Origin: Ctenosaura bakeri
Lineage: Eukaryota; Chordata; Lepidosauria; Squamata; Iguanidae
Length of the DNA: 64,000 bases
Assembly: GCA_948474755.1 (NCBI GenBank)
Contig: CAOLHI010004251.1
Coordinates: 62,001-126,000, forward strand
Reading direction: 5' to 3'
The notes under the pieces are model-generated. The model did not search any database, had not been told where the DNA came from, and saw only the letters and a list, made by a program, of their open reading frames with translations. The translations under genes and the position numbers were made by a program. Below are positions 20,634 to 32,165 of the stretch, piece after piece. Each line of letters opens with the position of its first letter. Within the stretch, counting starts at the first letter, position 1.

Positions 20634-21577
20634 TCTTTTCGGCCAGAATAGGAGGAGCTGCTTCTGCGCTACATAAGCCTCAGGGTTTTCATAAGGACCC
20701 TGTTGCTCCATGACGTAGAGCACACTCGCACTCTGCTCAGGCCACAAAATCCTAACTACCTCCCTCATCCAATCGTGGGCCTTGAGCCTACCAGGCCTCG
20801 AGCCGCCATGGCCAATTCAAGGGTGGGGAGCTCGGAAGGGGACATACAAAGCCGAGCCAGCTGGGTCAGGTCCTGGCCATTGGTCATAGGATGGGAATGG
20901 ATCACTGCGTTTAACCACATGATCCCGGTGGACCTGTTCAATGGACCCAGTTGGTCCACTATCACCTTTGCCTCAGTGGCTCGCCAGGGACCCTAGTCTC
21001 AGTGACCTGCGTCTCCTGGGTCTCTGCCCTCTCTGAACTGCCTACACCAAGGGGGGTGGTCCACCTAGTCAGGGACCGGGTCTCAACAGGGTTGACTGGG
21101 ACCTTAGGGTCACTCCAGTCTGGATTATGGGGAAGGGTGGCCAGAGCATCCTCCAGCAACGGCTCCCTGGAAAAGTCACTGGCAAACATTGGGAGTGTCA
21201 GCGGCTGGCGGAGACCAAGCAGACGTGGGGGAGCGGCTGGAGTTGACAGCGTTTATTATCGGGAGCCAGTAAACAGAGGGTTACAGCACCCCCACAGCAA
21301 AGCCCCCGTACAACGTAAATTAGTCCCCAAGCAAAGGTTAAGTCCCAAAGTAAAGGCAAGGCTATTTCCTAAAGCAAAAAAAGGGTTACATCACCCATAG
21401 CAAAGACCAACGGCTCAGCCACCAGGGAGGCTGGACGCGGTCGCTGGAGGGAGGGGTGGATCCGGACACAGGCAGAGGAGGACGCGGAAGACCGACGGTT
21501 GTTGCTCCGTGGTCCTCCTCTCCCAGCGCCCATCCTAAGTAGCCCCTTGGCCCAGCAGCGACCAATCAGGTCCGGGC

Positions 21578-22529
21578 TCACAGCTGAGAGCCCTCAGTCT
21601 GCCGCCTGGCCTCACAGCTGAGGGCTCTCAGCCCGCAGCCGCTTCTCCAGCAGCCGCCCGGACCGGCGGACTGCTCTTTCCCCTGCCACCGTTGCTGAAA
21701 CGTGGGAGGAGGGGTGGCAGTCTCCTCCAAGTCGGAGCTGCGGGTGGGCGGAAACTCCGAACTGGAGCCGGGGCCTGCCCTCCCCGACGAGCCTGCAGGC
21801 ACCTCGACTGCCAGGGCAGGCCCCAGGCCAGCCCCGGCGCTGCTAACGGGCCCGTCCATGTTGGCGGTGGCCTCTGGGGCATCCAAGCCCCCGTCCGCGT
21901 CAGCAGCGGCCTCCGAGTCGGCCGGGCCTCCACCCGTGGCAGCGGTGGCCTCTGAAGCACCCGGGCCTCCGCCCGCATCGGTGGTGGCCTCTGAAACGTC
22001 CAGGCCTCCGCCCGCAGCGGCGGCGGCCTCAGCCAGGCCCATGAAAGGGAGCAACTCTGGGCACACCGCTGAAATCAAAGCCTTGCGTGTGTGGAGTTGA
22101 CTTTCCAATGCAGCAATCTGCTTGAGGCAAGCGGTATGGCTAACAGCCTCTTGCTGTTCCTTGACTTGCCCTACCATGAATTTCGCTGCAGACCTGGCCT
22201 GGGCATGCTCTGCCTCTAAGGCATGGGCTCATTCCTCCCATGTCTGAGCTAGCAAGGTGGCATCATTTAACTTCTGTGTGGAGGCCTGCGTTACGGACGC
22301 GAAAGTTACTTTGTCCGCGCGCAGTGTGTTCACCGCAGCCTGAAGCCAGGCAATTTCCTTCTCTGTTGCAGATAACTTTTCTGTGGTCCCTACCAGGGCA
22401 CTACTAGCATCTCTGGCCGTAAGCCAAAGTCCCCACGCGAGTCAATGCGTCCTTAGACGGCCCAAATGGGTTCTTTGTCTTACGTGCCAGGGTGTATGCT
22501 TCATGGAGGGTAGCAAAGGGATCAGCCAT
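21578..22529 (-). pseudogene. Gag-like broken coding region
   Basis: From an ATG at 22529 the minus strand reads about 40 residues of helical, polar sequence before a frameshift. It resumes at 22177 with a glutamine- and glutamate-rich possible coiled coil (VKEQQEAVSHTACLKQIAAL), a short hydrophobic segment (VCPELLPFMGLAEAAAA), the 13-residue repeats encoded at 21860-22035 and a Pro/Ser-rich tail ending at 21578. The order suggests a retroelement gag or similar structural protein, but no zinc knuckle is seen. The family is not identified. Confidence 0.4.
21860..22035 (-). repeat. 39-bp in-frame minisatellite in the gag-like frame
   Basis: The motif GGCCTC recurs at 21869, 21908, 21947, 21986 and 22025, an exact 39-bp period, with surrounding CCCGGGCCTCCGCCCG sequence conserved. 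On the minus strand this encodes a 13-residue repeat of the type SEAT..GGGP. Length is kept in multiples of three, so the frame survives. Confidence 0.9.
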
Positions 22530-23134
22530 CTGGAAGCTGGAGTCCTTCCAGGGGCATTTCCCCTTACCTAACGCCCATCTCTATAATTTCCCCTTGACCT
22601 CCTCCTCTAACATGAGGTCTTTAACAGTGACTCGGCTCTCCTTGGCCTTACTCTACAACTACACAACCTAACTTCCTAACACAAATGGGACCAGGACCTG
22701 GAGTGATGAGGGAGGATCACCTAGACCCTTGGGGGGGAATTAGGGCAATGAACCTCAGGAACTTCGCTAGGTAAGAAGGATGGGAACCTATCTCCAGCCT
22801 GCCCAACAAAAAGTCACTTTTGTACACCCAAGCCCGGTTTTCCACCTCGACAGCACTGGGGACAAAAGGACGAGGAAACGATTCAGGGACAGGGAGGTCA
22901 CTTAGACCCAGGGGGACCCTCAGGAGTACTCCGCCTGCCTGAAGGGGGGAAACAAACCCAGGGAACTTACAGCACCGCCTGGCCAAGCAGCGGAGGGGAA
23001 AGGGGCAAGGAACCAAACTGAACCATCCCTAACAGTTTTTCGGGTGAGGGGGCCCTTCCTACACCTCGGGCTAAACTTTCTAAACCCTGTGCTAGGTCGG
23101 GAATCACCACCCGCACCTAGTATGCTAGCAATCA
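22530..23134. other. Unassigned sequence upstream of the gag-like start
   Basis: On the minus strand this could be the leader or LTR of the gag-like element. A minus frame at 23016-22717 (..VENRAWVYKSDFLLGRLEIG..) is open but not recognised. No TATA plus AATAAA pair or primer-binding site was convincing. Confidence 0.3.
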
Positions 23135-23239
23135 GGACGCACCCGAAAATTACACAGCCAGGACGCACCCGCGCTTTCACTACAACAACAACGCTGGCAG
23201 GATGCACCCACATTCTGACTCATTAAACGGGACGCACCT
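23135..23239 (+). repeat. Four spaced GGACGCACC repeats
   Basis: GGACGCACC or its one-base variant occurs at 23135, 23161, 23200 and 23230 with irregular spacing of 26, 39 and 30 bases. It could be a diverged minisatellite or a cluster of binding sites in a terminal repeat. Confidence 0.6.
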
Positions 23240-23510
23240 GTATTCTTGGGGAGGGGGATTTCTTCCCTAAGTGCTTATCCCTTGCTGCTACGGTGTTGGA
23301 TGGGTGAGACTGTTCCTACCATGCTAACACTCTAACACTTCGTATCCCAGCCCACAAAAGACCCCAAGTTAGGGATGTGATTCCCGGGTCAGCTTGTGCA
23401 CACCCCTTGCTATCGGCAGTGCCAGGGTGGCTGACATACACAAACCAAGCAAGAAAGGGGAGCAGATTTCCAACCCAGATAGAGTAGCTCCTGGAGCTCA
23501 AACACACAGA

Positions 23511-23513
<3 letters not shown>

Positions 23514-23544
<31 letters not shown>
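23514..23544 (+). repeat. (CA)n microsatellite
   Basis: About 15 CA units. Confidence 0.95.
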
Positions 23545-23547
<3 letters not shown>

Positions 23548-23919
23548 TTCCTGCCTTACAGCGTTCTAGCAACTTGACTGGCCATTCCCTAAGTCAGTAC
23601 CAGCCTAATTTGAGGAGGTTCGCAACTCCTTCTCAAATTAGGGGTACTGGGGTTGCCTGCGTTGCTCCACCACTCTTTTACCCTGTTTACTGGGGGTTGC
23701 TGCTCCATCTGATGGCCTGTACTTGGAAGAGTCCTGCATCCTCGACAACACCTGAGAACCCTGAAGGGAGGTGACCATGCAGCCTCCCAAATGTCAAAAC
23801 AGACCTTTTGCCCTCCTGCTACAGTTTGCTCACCCGAAAACCCCAATGGACTGTTCTACACTCCAAATCCTGCAAAGCTTCACTGTTCCTGAAAGCAGCA
23901 GCTAAGCTATCCCATCTTG

Positions 23920-24225
23920 GACATTTTGTTGCTGTTCCGGGCTTCCCGGACGGTGCTCACCCAATTTCCTCTCATTTGCTCCACTCCAAGACTTTCCTTT
24001 TCAAGGGACTTGTGTGGTGGTGCATACACTGTTTTCTGTATTTAATAAAAATCTCAATTATCCCTTAAACTTTGGGTTTCTCCTTGGATTGCCTTCATTA
24101 AAAGATTCCTGCATTGCCTTTCCAGTACTTTCTTGCTTAGTTTCAAAATTTTTGATTGCTACATTGCCTTTCCCCCAGTAAACAGGTAAGAAGCCACTTT
24201 CATTTGGGTATAACTGAAAAGGTTT
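23920..24225 (+). mobile_element. LTR-like unit 1 (3' part only)
   Basis: Carries GCATACACTGTTTTCTGTAT with AATAAA at 24044-24049, then TCTCAATTATCCCTTAAACT and a U5-like stretch ending near CCCCCAGTAAACAGGTAAGA AGCCACT. This parallels LTR-like units 2 and 3. The TATA-containing 5' part is missing: upstream sequence (23545-23900) does not match the other units. Confidence 0.7.
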
Positions 24226-24850
24226 ATCTGCTATTGTTTATTGTTGTGTGGGAATTGTTTTTTAGGAATAGGATTCTTAGGTAGGGAATGTTTTTGTCAA
24301 GAGAAACCCTGGTCTGTCCCAAAGGGAAAATTCCCTTGAGCCTATGAGAACTGAGACATAGCATGAATGGATGTCTCTTATTCTAGGCCTATAAGAAAAA
24401 CACCTATTGGCAGTTAAACAGTGCTTCTTGGTTAAGGTGGAAACTAATTCTGATTTTTGTCCCAAATCACCATTTTCGGGGAGGGGGGAAAATGATGTTA
24501 CCCGTATTTTGCTGTGCCTGGATTTGGGGTTATTAAAATTAAAAAAATAATTCAAATAAAGTTGGTTTCTTCACCACACCCCCATACCAAAATGTTTATA
24601 AAAATACACTGGTAGCACAGAACTCAGGCCTTGGGGGGTTCTAAAAACTGGGGGCGGCATATTCCAATCCATTGGAGGCCAGAAATTTTGCCCGATAATC
24701 CCTTTACTGAGACCTCCTTCTCCAAACACTCTCAGTTATGTAAGCACCGTGCTAGACTAAACAACTCCCTGTGCCGGGGGGCAAACCAAAATAAGCAAAA
24801 TCAAAAATAAAACAAGGGGAAATTCAGAACGTTGGACATATGTCTACTCT
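24226..24850 (+). mobile_element. Internal segment between LTR-like units 1 and 2
   Basis: Non-coding and homologous to the internal segment after unit 2. Shared landmarks include CTATGAGAACTGAGACATAG near 24343, AATGGATGTCTCTTATTC, TATAAAAATACACTGG near 24597 and CAAAATCAAAAATAAAACAA near 24800. No gag or pol is detectable, so the element would be non-autonomous. Confidence 0.65.
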
Positions 24851-25450
24851 GTCAATTAAGGGCCTTTTAACTAACTTTCATGCTAAATTTTCCTTTCCAA
24901 GCTTTGTTTTCGGCGCCGTAAAGGAGCTTTTTCCCCAGTGTTTCGATGGATTAGCCCAGGGTCTACATTTCTCCCTATAAAACCCCCTGATTCCGAGACC
25001 TTCCTCGGATCGCTCCGGACTTCCATCCATCCTTGCTGCCGCTTTGTTTGGCGAGCTGTCCCCTCAGTCCGACGTACTGAGACTCCATACCAATGAACTC
25101 AAGCTTCAGACCTCTCCGGGCTTCAGGACAGGTGTCGTATCACCCAATTCAACAATCCCTCTCAAAAATCCCTCTATACCACTCCAACCTTTATTTTCTA
25201 TAGTTACTTGTGTGAGTGTGTTGCATACACTGTTTGTCTGTATTTAATAAAAATCTCAATTATTCTTAAACTTGGTGTGCTCCTTGGCTTGGCCTGACCC
25301 CGTAGACATTGGGTAAAAGATTCCGCTGCATTGCCCTGCCTCTCGCATTGCTAACTTGTGCTCTAGCTAATTTCCCCAAACTTAGTTAACTGAGAGCGTA
25401 TATAGGTGTCCCTTCCTGGACCCTCAGTAAACAAGGTAACGAAGCCACTG
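24850..25450 (+). mobile_element. LTR-like unit 2 (most complete)
   Basis: Contains CCCTATAAAACC (TATA at 24976-24982), then GGATCGCTCCGGACTTCC, and 270 bases later GCATACACTGTTTGTCTGTA with AATAAA at 25246-25251. U5-like sequence follows (GGCTTGGCCTGACCCCGTAG..). It ends near CCCTCAGTAAACAAGGTAAC GAAGCC. The order TATA, about 270 bases, AATAAA, U5 is that of an LTR read on the plus strand. Confidence 0.75.
24976..24982 (+). promoter_or_regulatory. TATA box of LTR-like unit 2
   Basis: TATAAAA preceded by CTCCC. A matching box lies at 26940-26947 in unit 3, at the same position relative to AATAAA (270 versus 282 bases). Confidence 0.6.
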
Positions 25451-25474
25451 TATACATGGATATAATCTGATATA

Positions 25475-25639
25475 GGTCATTTCTGCACTAGACTGTTATA
25501 ACGCTATTATTCCCCTTTCAACATCCTATGGAATCCTGGGGTCTGTAGTTTAGCCCCTCCCTAAACTGCAAACCCCAGGATTCCATAGGATGTTGAAAGT
25601 GGAATAATAGTGTTATAACAGTCTAATGCGGAAATGGCC
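25475..25639. mobile_element. Palindromic MITE, copy 4 (short form)
   Basis: A 165-bp near-perfect palindrome with ATA on both sides (25472-25474 and 25640-25642). It starts GGTCATTTCTGCACTAGACT and ends TCTAATGCGGAAATGGCC. The centre GTAGTTTAGCCCCTCCCTAA leaves almost no loop. Confidence 0.9.
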
Positions 25640-26375
25640 ATAGAGATCAAATAGATCCCATAAATGGAAGAAGAAGCCACAATCCTGAGTCTATGAGAAC
25701 TGAGACAATAGCATGAATTGGATGTCTCTCATTCATAGTGTCACTACAAGCCAAAATCAACCTGATGACAGTTCACAGTAACAGTCGCTTCCTTGGTATG
25801 CCAAGGGGGAGACTGGCCACTTTTTTTGATTGGGTTGTACAAAGTGAGAGTTGGGTCAAGTCAGGGAAGAAAGGGGGAGAACAACCACCTGATGTGGTAT
25901 CTGTGATTTTTGGTGTGCATAAAGTGGTCATTTGGAGATAAGGCATTATTAAAAATTAAAATAAATACATTACAAATAAACAGTATGACAAGATTGTCTA
26001 ATCTATACACATATACCTAATATGTAAACTATATAAAAATACACCGGGTGAGTTCACATGTATATATACAGGGGCACTTGGGGGGATGTTTTCTAGAATG
26101 ACTGGGGTTGCGGCTGTTTCCAATCCATTTGGCCAGGCCATTGCCAGATATTATGCAGATAATGAGGCCCATGTGCACACTACTGACACACTCCCTTACT
26201 CCAAATTTACACTGGAAAGGAACTCAGTATGCTCCACAAGCCCAGTGCAGTCAGACTAAACAACTTAATGTGACCTGTGATGGGCAAGCCCCAAAATAAT
26301 CAAAATCAAAAATAAAACAAGGCAGATTCAGAACAAAGTCAGGACATATGATACTACAGATTCTGCCTAGATTAA

Positions 26376-26480
26376 GGGCCTTTCCACACTACACTGTTAC
26401 AGTGCTATTATTCCAGTTTCAATGTCTTATGGAATTCTGGGGTTTGTAGTTTAGGGAGGAGCATTTTGAATTCTCAGTGT
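26376..26480. mobile_element. Palindromic MITE, copy 5 (left arm)
   Basis: Starts GGGCCTTTCCACACTACACT after TAA and runs to GTAGTTTAGGGAGGAGCATT, then stops. The right arm is missing. It lies in the second internal segment of the LTR array. Confidence 0.8.
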
Positions 26481-26499
26481 TACTGCAGTGGATTAGCCC

Positions 26500-27420
26500 T
26501 GGGTCTACAATTTATTAATATCTAATATTAAAAACATCTCCACGTGTCTGAGAGGGTCTCCCAGAGGAGCACACAGGCAGGCATGGCCGAACAGCCGCAA
26601 TCAGGGGGAAACCCAGTGTGGCCAGTAAACAATCTGTCACATAAACCCAGGAGCCCTCCAGACATGCACACATTAAAATATACAAAGAGTCCTCTGCCCC
26701 GAGAAGCCAGCTCGACAGGATTAGCGATCCTGACAAACAGCCCGTCAAGCGCTGATGATTTGCATATAGCCACGGCTTTTGACAACCCCGGCAAAAACCA
26801 ATCAGGCAAAGAACTTTGACATTTTGGAGCTTTGTTCTCCCAGTCATGCAGAGTACTTGGACATTTTAGAGCTTTGTTTCAGCTCATATACCTATTGTTC
26901 TCCCCAGGAAAGGATCAGCCCTCAAGGTACATTTTCCCCTATAAAAAGACTCAATTTTCAAGCGGTTCCTTGGATCGCTCCAGTTTACTCTCAGCTCCAC
27001 ATCACCCCATCCCACGATATCCCCTCAGCCCTCCACGTGCTGAGTTCTTCTCTCACTCCGCTGCTATCTCAGACTCCAGACTTCAGAACCATGTGCAGTA
27101 TACCCCTACAACACCTCTCCAAAATCCCGTATCAATTTTCCTCTCCTTTATTTCTAATTAGCTCTTGAGTGAGTGAGTGAGTGAGTGCGTAAGTATGAAC
27201 GTGCGCAAGGACTTATTTTTAAATAAAAATAATTTAATTAGCAATTTGGTGTGGTTTTTGGCTTGGCCTGACCCTGTAAAAATTGGGTTTAAAGATCTCG
27301 CTAGGTTGCCCTACCTCTCGTATTGCTATCGAGTGTGCTCTGGCTAATTTTAATTCCCCATTTATTGAAGTATATTGAGGTGTCCCCACAGGCCCCCAGA
27401 AATCAGGGTAACATCAGCTA
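26500..27420 (+). mobile_element. LTR-like unit 3, with about 410 extra bases in U3
   Basis: GGATTAGCCCTGGGTCTACA (about 26491) parallels unit 2, but the TATA region follows only after about 410 additional bases (26520-26930). Then come CCCCTATAAAAAG (26936-26948), TTCCTTGGATCGCTCC, a (GAGT)n tract at 27167-27188, AATAAA at 27222-27227 and the U5-like GGCTTGGCCTGACCCTGTAA. The extra U3 block may be the original full U3 that unit 2 lost, or a later insertion. Confidence 0.65.
26940..26947 (+). promoter_or_regulatory. TATA box of LTR-like unit 3
   Basis: TATAAAAA after TTTTCCCC, 282 bases upstream of AATAAA at 27222. Confidence 0.55.
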
Positions 27421-27517
27421 GAGAGTTCTTTGGCCTCCCTAAACTGCAAACCGCAGAATTCCACAGGATGTTGAGAGTGGAATAATAGCACCATAACAGT
27501 ATAGTGTGTAAATCGCC
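27420..27517. mobile_element. Palindromic MITE, copy 6 (right arm)
   Basis: Begins within the centre (GAGTTCTTTGGCCTCCCTAA) and runs through TGTTGAGAGTGGAATAATAG to AATCGCC. It abuts the end of LTR-like unit 3. The left arm is missing. Confidence 0.7.
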
Positions 27518-29624
<2,107 letters not shown>

Positions 29625-29693
29625 GAAGCTGATTTTCAGGGCTGATAAAAAAAGTACTTATTCTCTTCTGGAGATCACTGTAAAGTCAGCTAG
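29625..29693. repeat. 66-base segment duplicated at 35255-35320
   Basis: GAAGCTGATTTTCAGGGCTG.. TTATTCTCTTCTGGAGATCA CTGTAAA..CTAG is about 90% identical to 35255-35320. Here it lies immediately left of MITE copy 7. There it lies immediately right of the MITE half-copy 9. Confidence 0.85.
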
Positions 29694-29873
29694 GGCCACT
29701 TCCACACTACACTCTTGTAGCGTGATTATTCCACTTTCAACATCTTACGGAATCCTGGGGCTTGCAATTTAGGGACAGGCCAGCTGGTCCCTCCCTAAAC
29801 TGAAAACCTCAAGATTCCACAGAATGTTGAAAGTGGAATAATCACGCTATAACAATGTAGTGCAGAAATGGCC
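29694..29873. mobile_element. Palindromic MITE, copy 7
   Basis: 180 bp with TAG on both sides (29691-29693 and 29874-29876). Starts GGCCACTTCCACACTACACT and ends AATGTAGTGCAGAAATGGCC. It lies about 500 bases upstream of the PTCHD4 exon acceptor. Confidence 0.9.
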
Positions 29874-30570
29874 TAGGTGTACTGACCCCACTGTCAGACT
29901 AGGGAAGACCTGGATTCCAATTCCCACTCATCCATGAAGCTCTTTCAGCAATTCAGGCTGTTCAGCTTTCAGCCTTAACCTATTGTACCGCACTGTTCTG
30001 CAGGAAGTGGGGGAGCAGGAGAAAACAATTATACTAACACAGACTCCTTGCAGGAAAAGAGTAATAGAAATATAATTAATAATGATGATTATAAATAAAT
30101 TTACAATTTGGTGATTCACATTAAGATTCCAAGAGGTTTTATTTTTAAAGATCTGTAATGTATTACAGATGTTCAAGATGTTTGAGATCTAGAATGTAAT
30201 ACATTCTCTTTACTGTAATACATTCTCTTCACTGTCAAGAACATTTTCTCCTAGATGTTACTTTTTTAAACTTAATATCACAAAATGTATTTATTTATTA
30301 AAGTATTTCTACCATGTCCTATATCAGAGGTGCTCAAGATGGGATATAATATATAAAATCACTTCTTGAAAATTTAAAACAATTCAAGCGCATTAAACTA
30401 CTTCAAAATATTTTCAAATAATTTAAAATCTCAGACAAAACCAACCCTGTGGCACAAACTGACAGGGAAAACCAAACCACGATATTTCTAAACTCCAGAT
30501 GAACAAACAGTCAAATTTAAGACCAGAATTTGAAAGTAAAACTTTAGAAGTGCAATCCTATCAGGTGCTA
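29874..30570. other. No recognised feature
   Basis: AT-rich intron sequence. GTAATACATTCTCTT is locally repeated near 30200 and 30220. Confidence 0.5.
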
Positions 30571-30574
30571 GAAT

Positions 30575-32165
30575 CACAGGATCACAGAGTTGGAAGGGGC
30601 CTCATGGGCCATCAAGTCCAACCCCCTGCTCAATGCAGGACGTCCAGCAAGTAGCGGTCCAATCTCTTTTTAAAGATGTCCAAAGAAGGAGACCCCATCA
30701 TCTCTTTAAGCAATTGACTCCACTGCTGAACTGCTCTTATGGTCAAGAAGTTCTTTCTAATGTTCAATCAAAGCCTACCCTCCTGTATATTCAAACCATC
30801 AGACTTGGTCCTACTCTCTGGGGCAGCAGAGAACAGGCCTGACCCCTCCTCTCTGTGACAGCCCTTGAGGTATTTAAAGAGTGCGATCATGTCACTCTTT
30901 AGTTTTCTCTTTATCAAACTGAACAAGCCCAGCTCCTTCAATCTTTTCTCACATGTTTTGTTCTCCATACCTCTTATTATCCTTGTTGCACTTCTGTGAA
31001 CCTACTCCAACATCTATATCCTTCTTAAGTGAAGTGTCCAGAACTGAATGCAGTACTCCAGATGGGGTCTGACCAGTGCAGAATATAGTGGGGCTATTAC
31101 TTCCCTAGACTTGGAAACTATGCTTCCATTAATCGCAGACTGACATAGTATTCATATTCTTTGCTGTAGCATCACACTACTGGCTCATATTCAGTTTATA
31201 ATCAACAATAATCCCAAAGTTCTTTTCATATGTACTGTTGAATCAAGTATCCCCCATCCTATACTTGTGCATTTCACTTTTACGGCCTAAATGTAGAATT
31301 TTACATTTGTCTCTATTGAATTTCATTTCATTAATTTCTGCCCAGTTTAGTTTATCTAGGTCCTTATGAATTACATTCCTACCTTCCAATGTATTATTCA
31401 CCCCTCCCAGTTTTGTGTCATCTGCAAACAAGATAAGGACTCCCTCCATCCCATCATATAATTCACTGATAAAAAAACTGAAAATTAACGGCCCTAGGAC
31501 AGAACCCTGAGGCTCTCCCCTTGAGACTTCCTTTCAGTCTGAAGTGCAACCACTGATGATGACTTTTTGAGCATGATTTTCCAACCAATTATGGATCCAT
31601 TTGACAGTATTCTCATCTATTCCTTATTTAATCAGTTTGCCAATCAAAATATTATATGGGAACCTTAACAAATGCTTTGCTGAAATCCAGATAAATAACA
31701 TCCACAGCATTCCCATCATCTACTAAACTGGTGAACGGATTTTAAAAAAAGATGTAAAATTAGGTTTTGGCAGGATTTGCTCTTGACAAACCCATGCTGG
31801 TTTCTACTGTTCACTGCATCGTCATCAAGCTACTTGCTGACTGATTCCTGTATAAGCCATGCAAAAAATTTTTTCCTGGTACTGAGGTCAAGCTGGCTGG
31901 TCTGTCATTTCCTAGATCATATTTTGGGGCTTTTTTTGAAGACAAGGAAAATATTTGCCCTTCTCTGGTCTTTTGAAACCTCACCTGCTCTCCAAGATTT
32001 TTTTTTTTTAAAAAAAAGATGGCAAGTGGTTCAGAGCATACATCGGCAAGTTCATTTAGTACACTGGGATGCAGTTCATCTGGCCCTGCAGATATGAACT
32101 TATTTTTAGGTTAGTTAGGTGATTCTTGACTAACTGCCTTTCAGCCTTGATTTACAATCCAGGTT
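30575..32165 (-). pseudogene. CR1 LINE relic, RT through 3' end
   Basis: The right end on the minus strand (30575-30620 on plus: ATCACAGAGTTGGAAGGGGC) is the typical CR1 3' terminus. Upstream on the minus strand come YLKGCHREEGSGLFSA (about 30850), a KYRMGDT segment with RDKCKILHLG (about 31270) and the RT active site FADDTKLGG (about 31430). More N-terminal RT sequence follows as broken frames to about 32165. It is 5'-truncated with multiple frameshifts. CR1 encodes an EN-RT protein for target-primed retrotransposition. Confidence 0.85.

Larger units (their letters stand above)
17446..23850 (-). mobile_element. GC-rich degenerate retroelement-like block, family unassigned
   Basis: Composition changes sharply from AT-rich flanks to GC- and CpG-richer sequence. 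Minus-strand reading gives a plausible gag-like start at 22529 (MADPFATLHEAYTLARKTKN), a coiled and then low-complexity region to 21578, further broken frames through 20900-20100, and a 337-codon open frame at 19791-18778. No RT, integrase, protease or clear LTR pair was recognised. The gag-like look (an N-terminal helical part, a Pro/Ala/Gly-rich repeat and a Trp-Glu-Glu-Phe motif near 20500) suggests an LTR retroelement, but this is inference. It might also be a large non-autonomous element or a captured host sequence. Confidence 0.4.
25451..26500 (+). mobile_element. Internal segment between LTR-like units 2 and 3
   Basis: Homologous to 24226-24850 but expanded by MITE copies 4 and 5. It shares CTATGAGAACTGAGACAATA, ACTATATAAAAATACACCGG and CAAAATCAAAAATAAAACAA. 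No coding frame is seen. Confidence 0.65.

Noticed and set aside
23545..23919. A full 5' part for LTR-like unit 1
   Set aside because: The sequence does not match the TATA-containing parts of units 2 and 3, so unit 1 was called as 3' part only.
30575..32165. Minus-strand frames near PTCHD4 as upstream exons of that gene
   Set aside because: They encode CR1 reverse transcriptase blocks (FADDTKLGG), not the patched protein N terminus.
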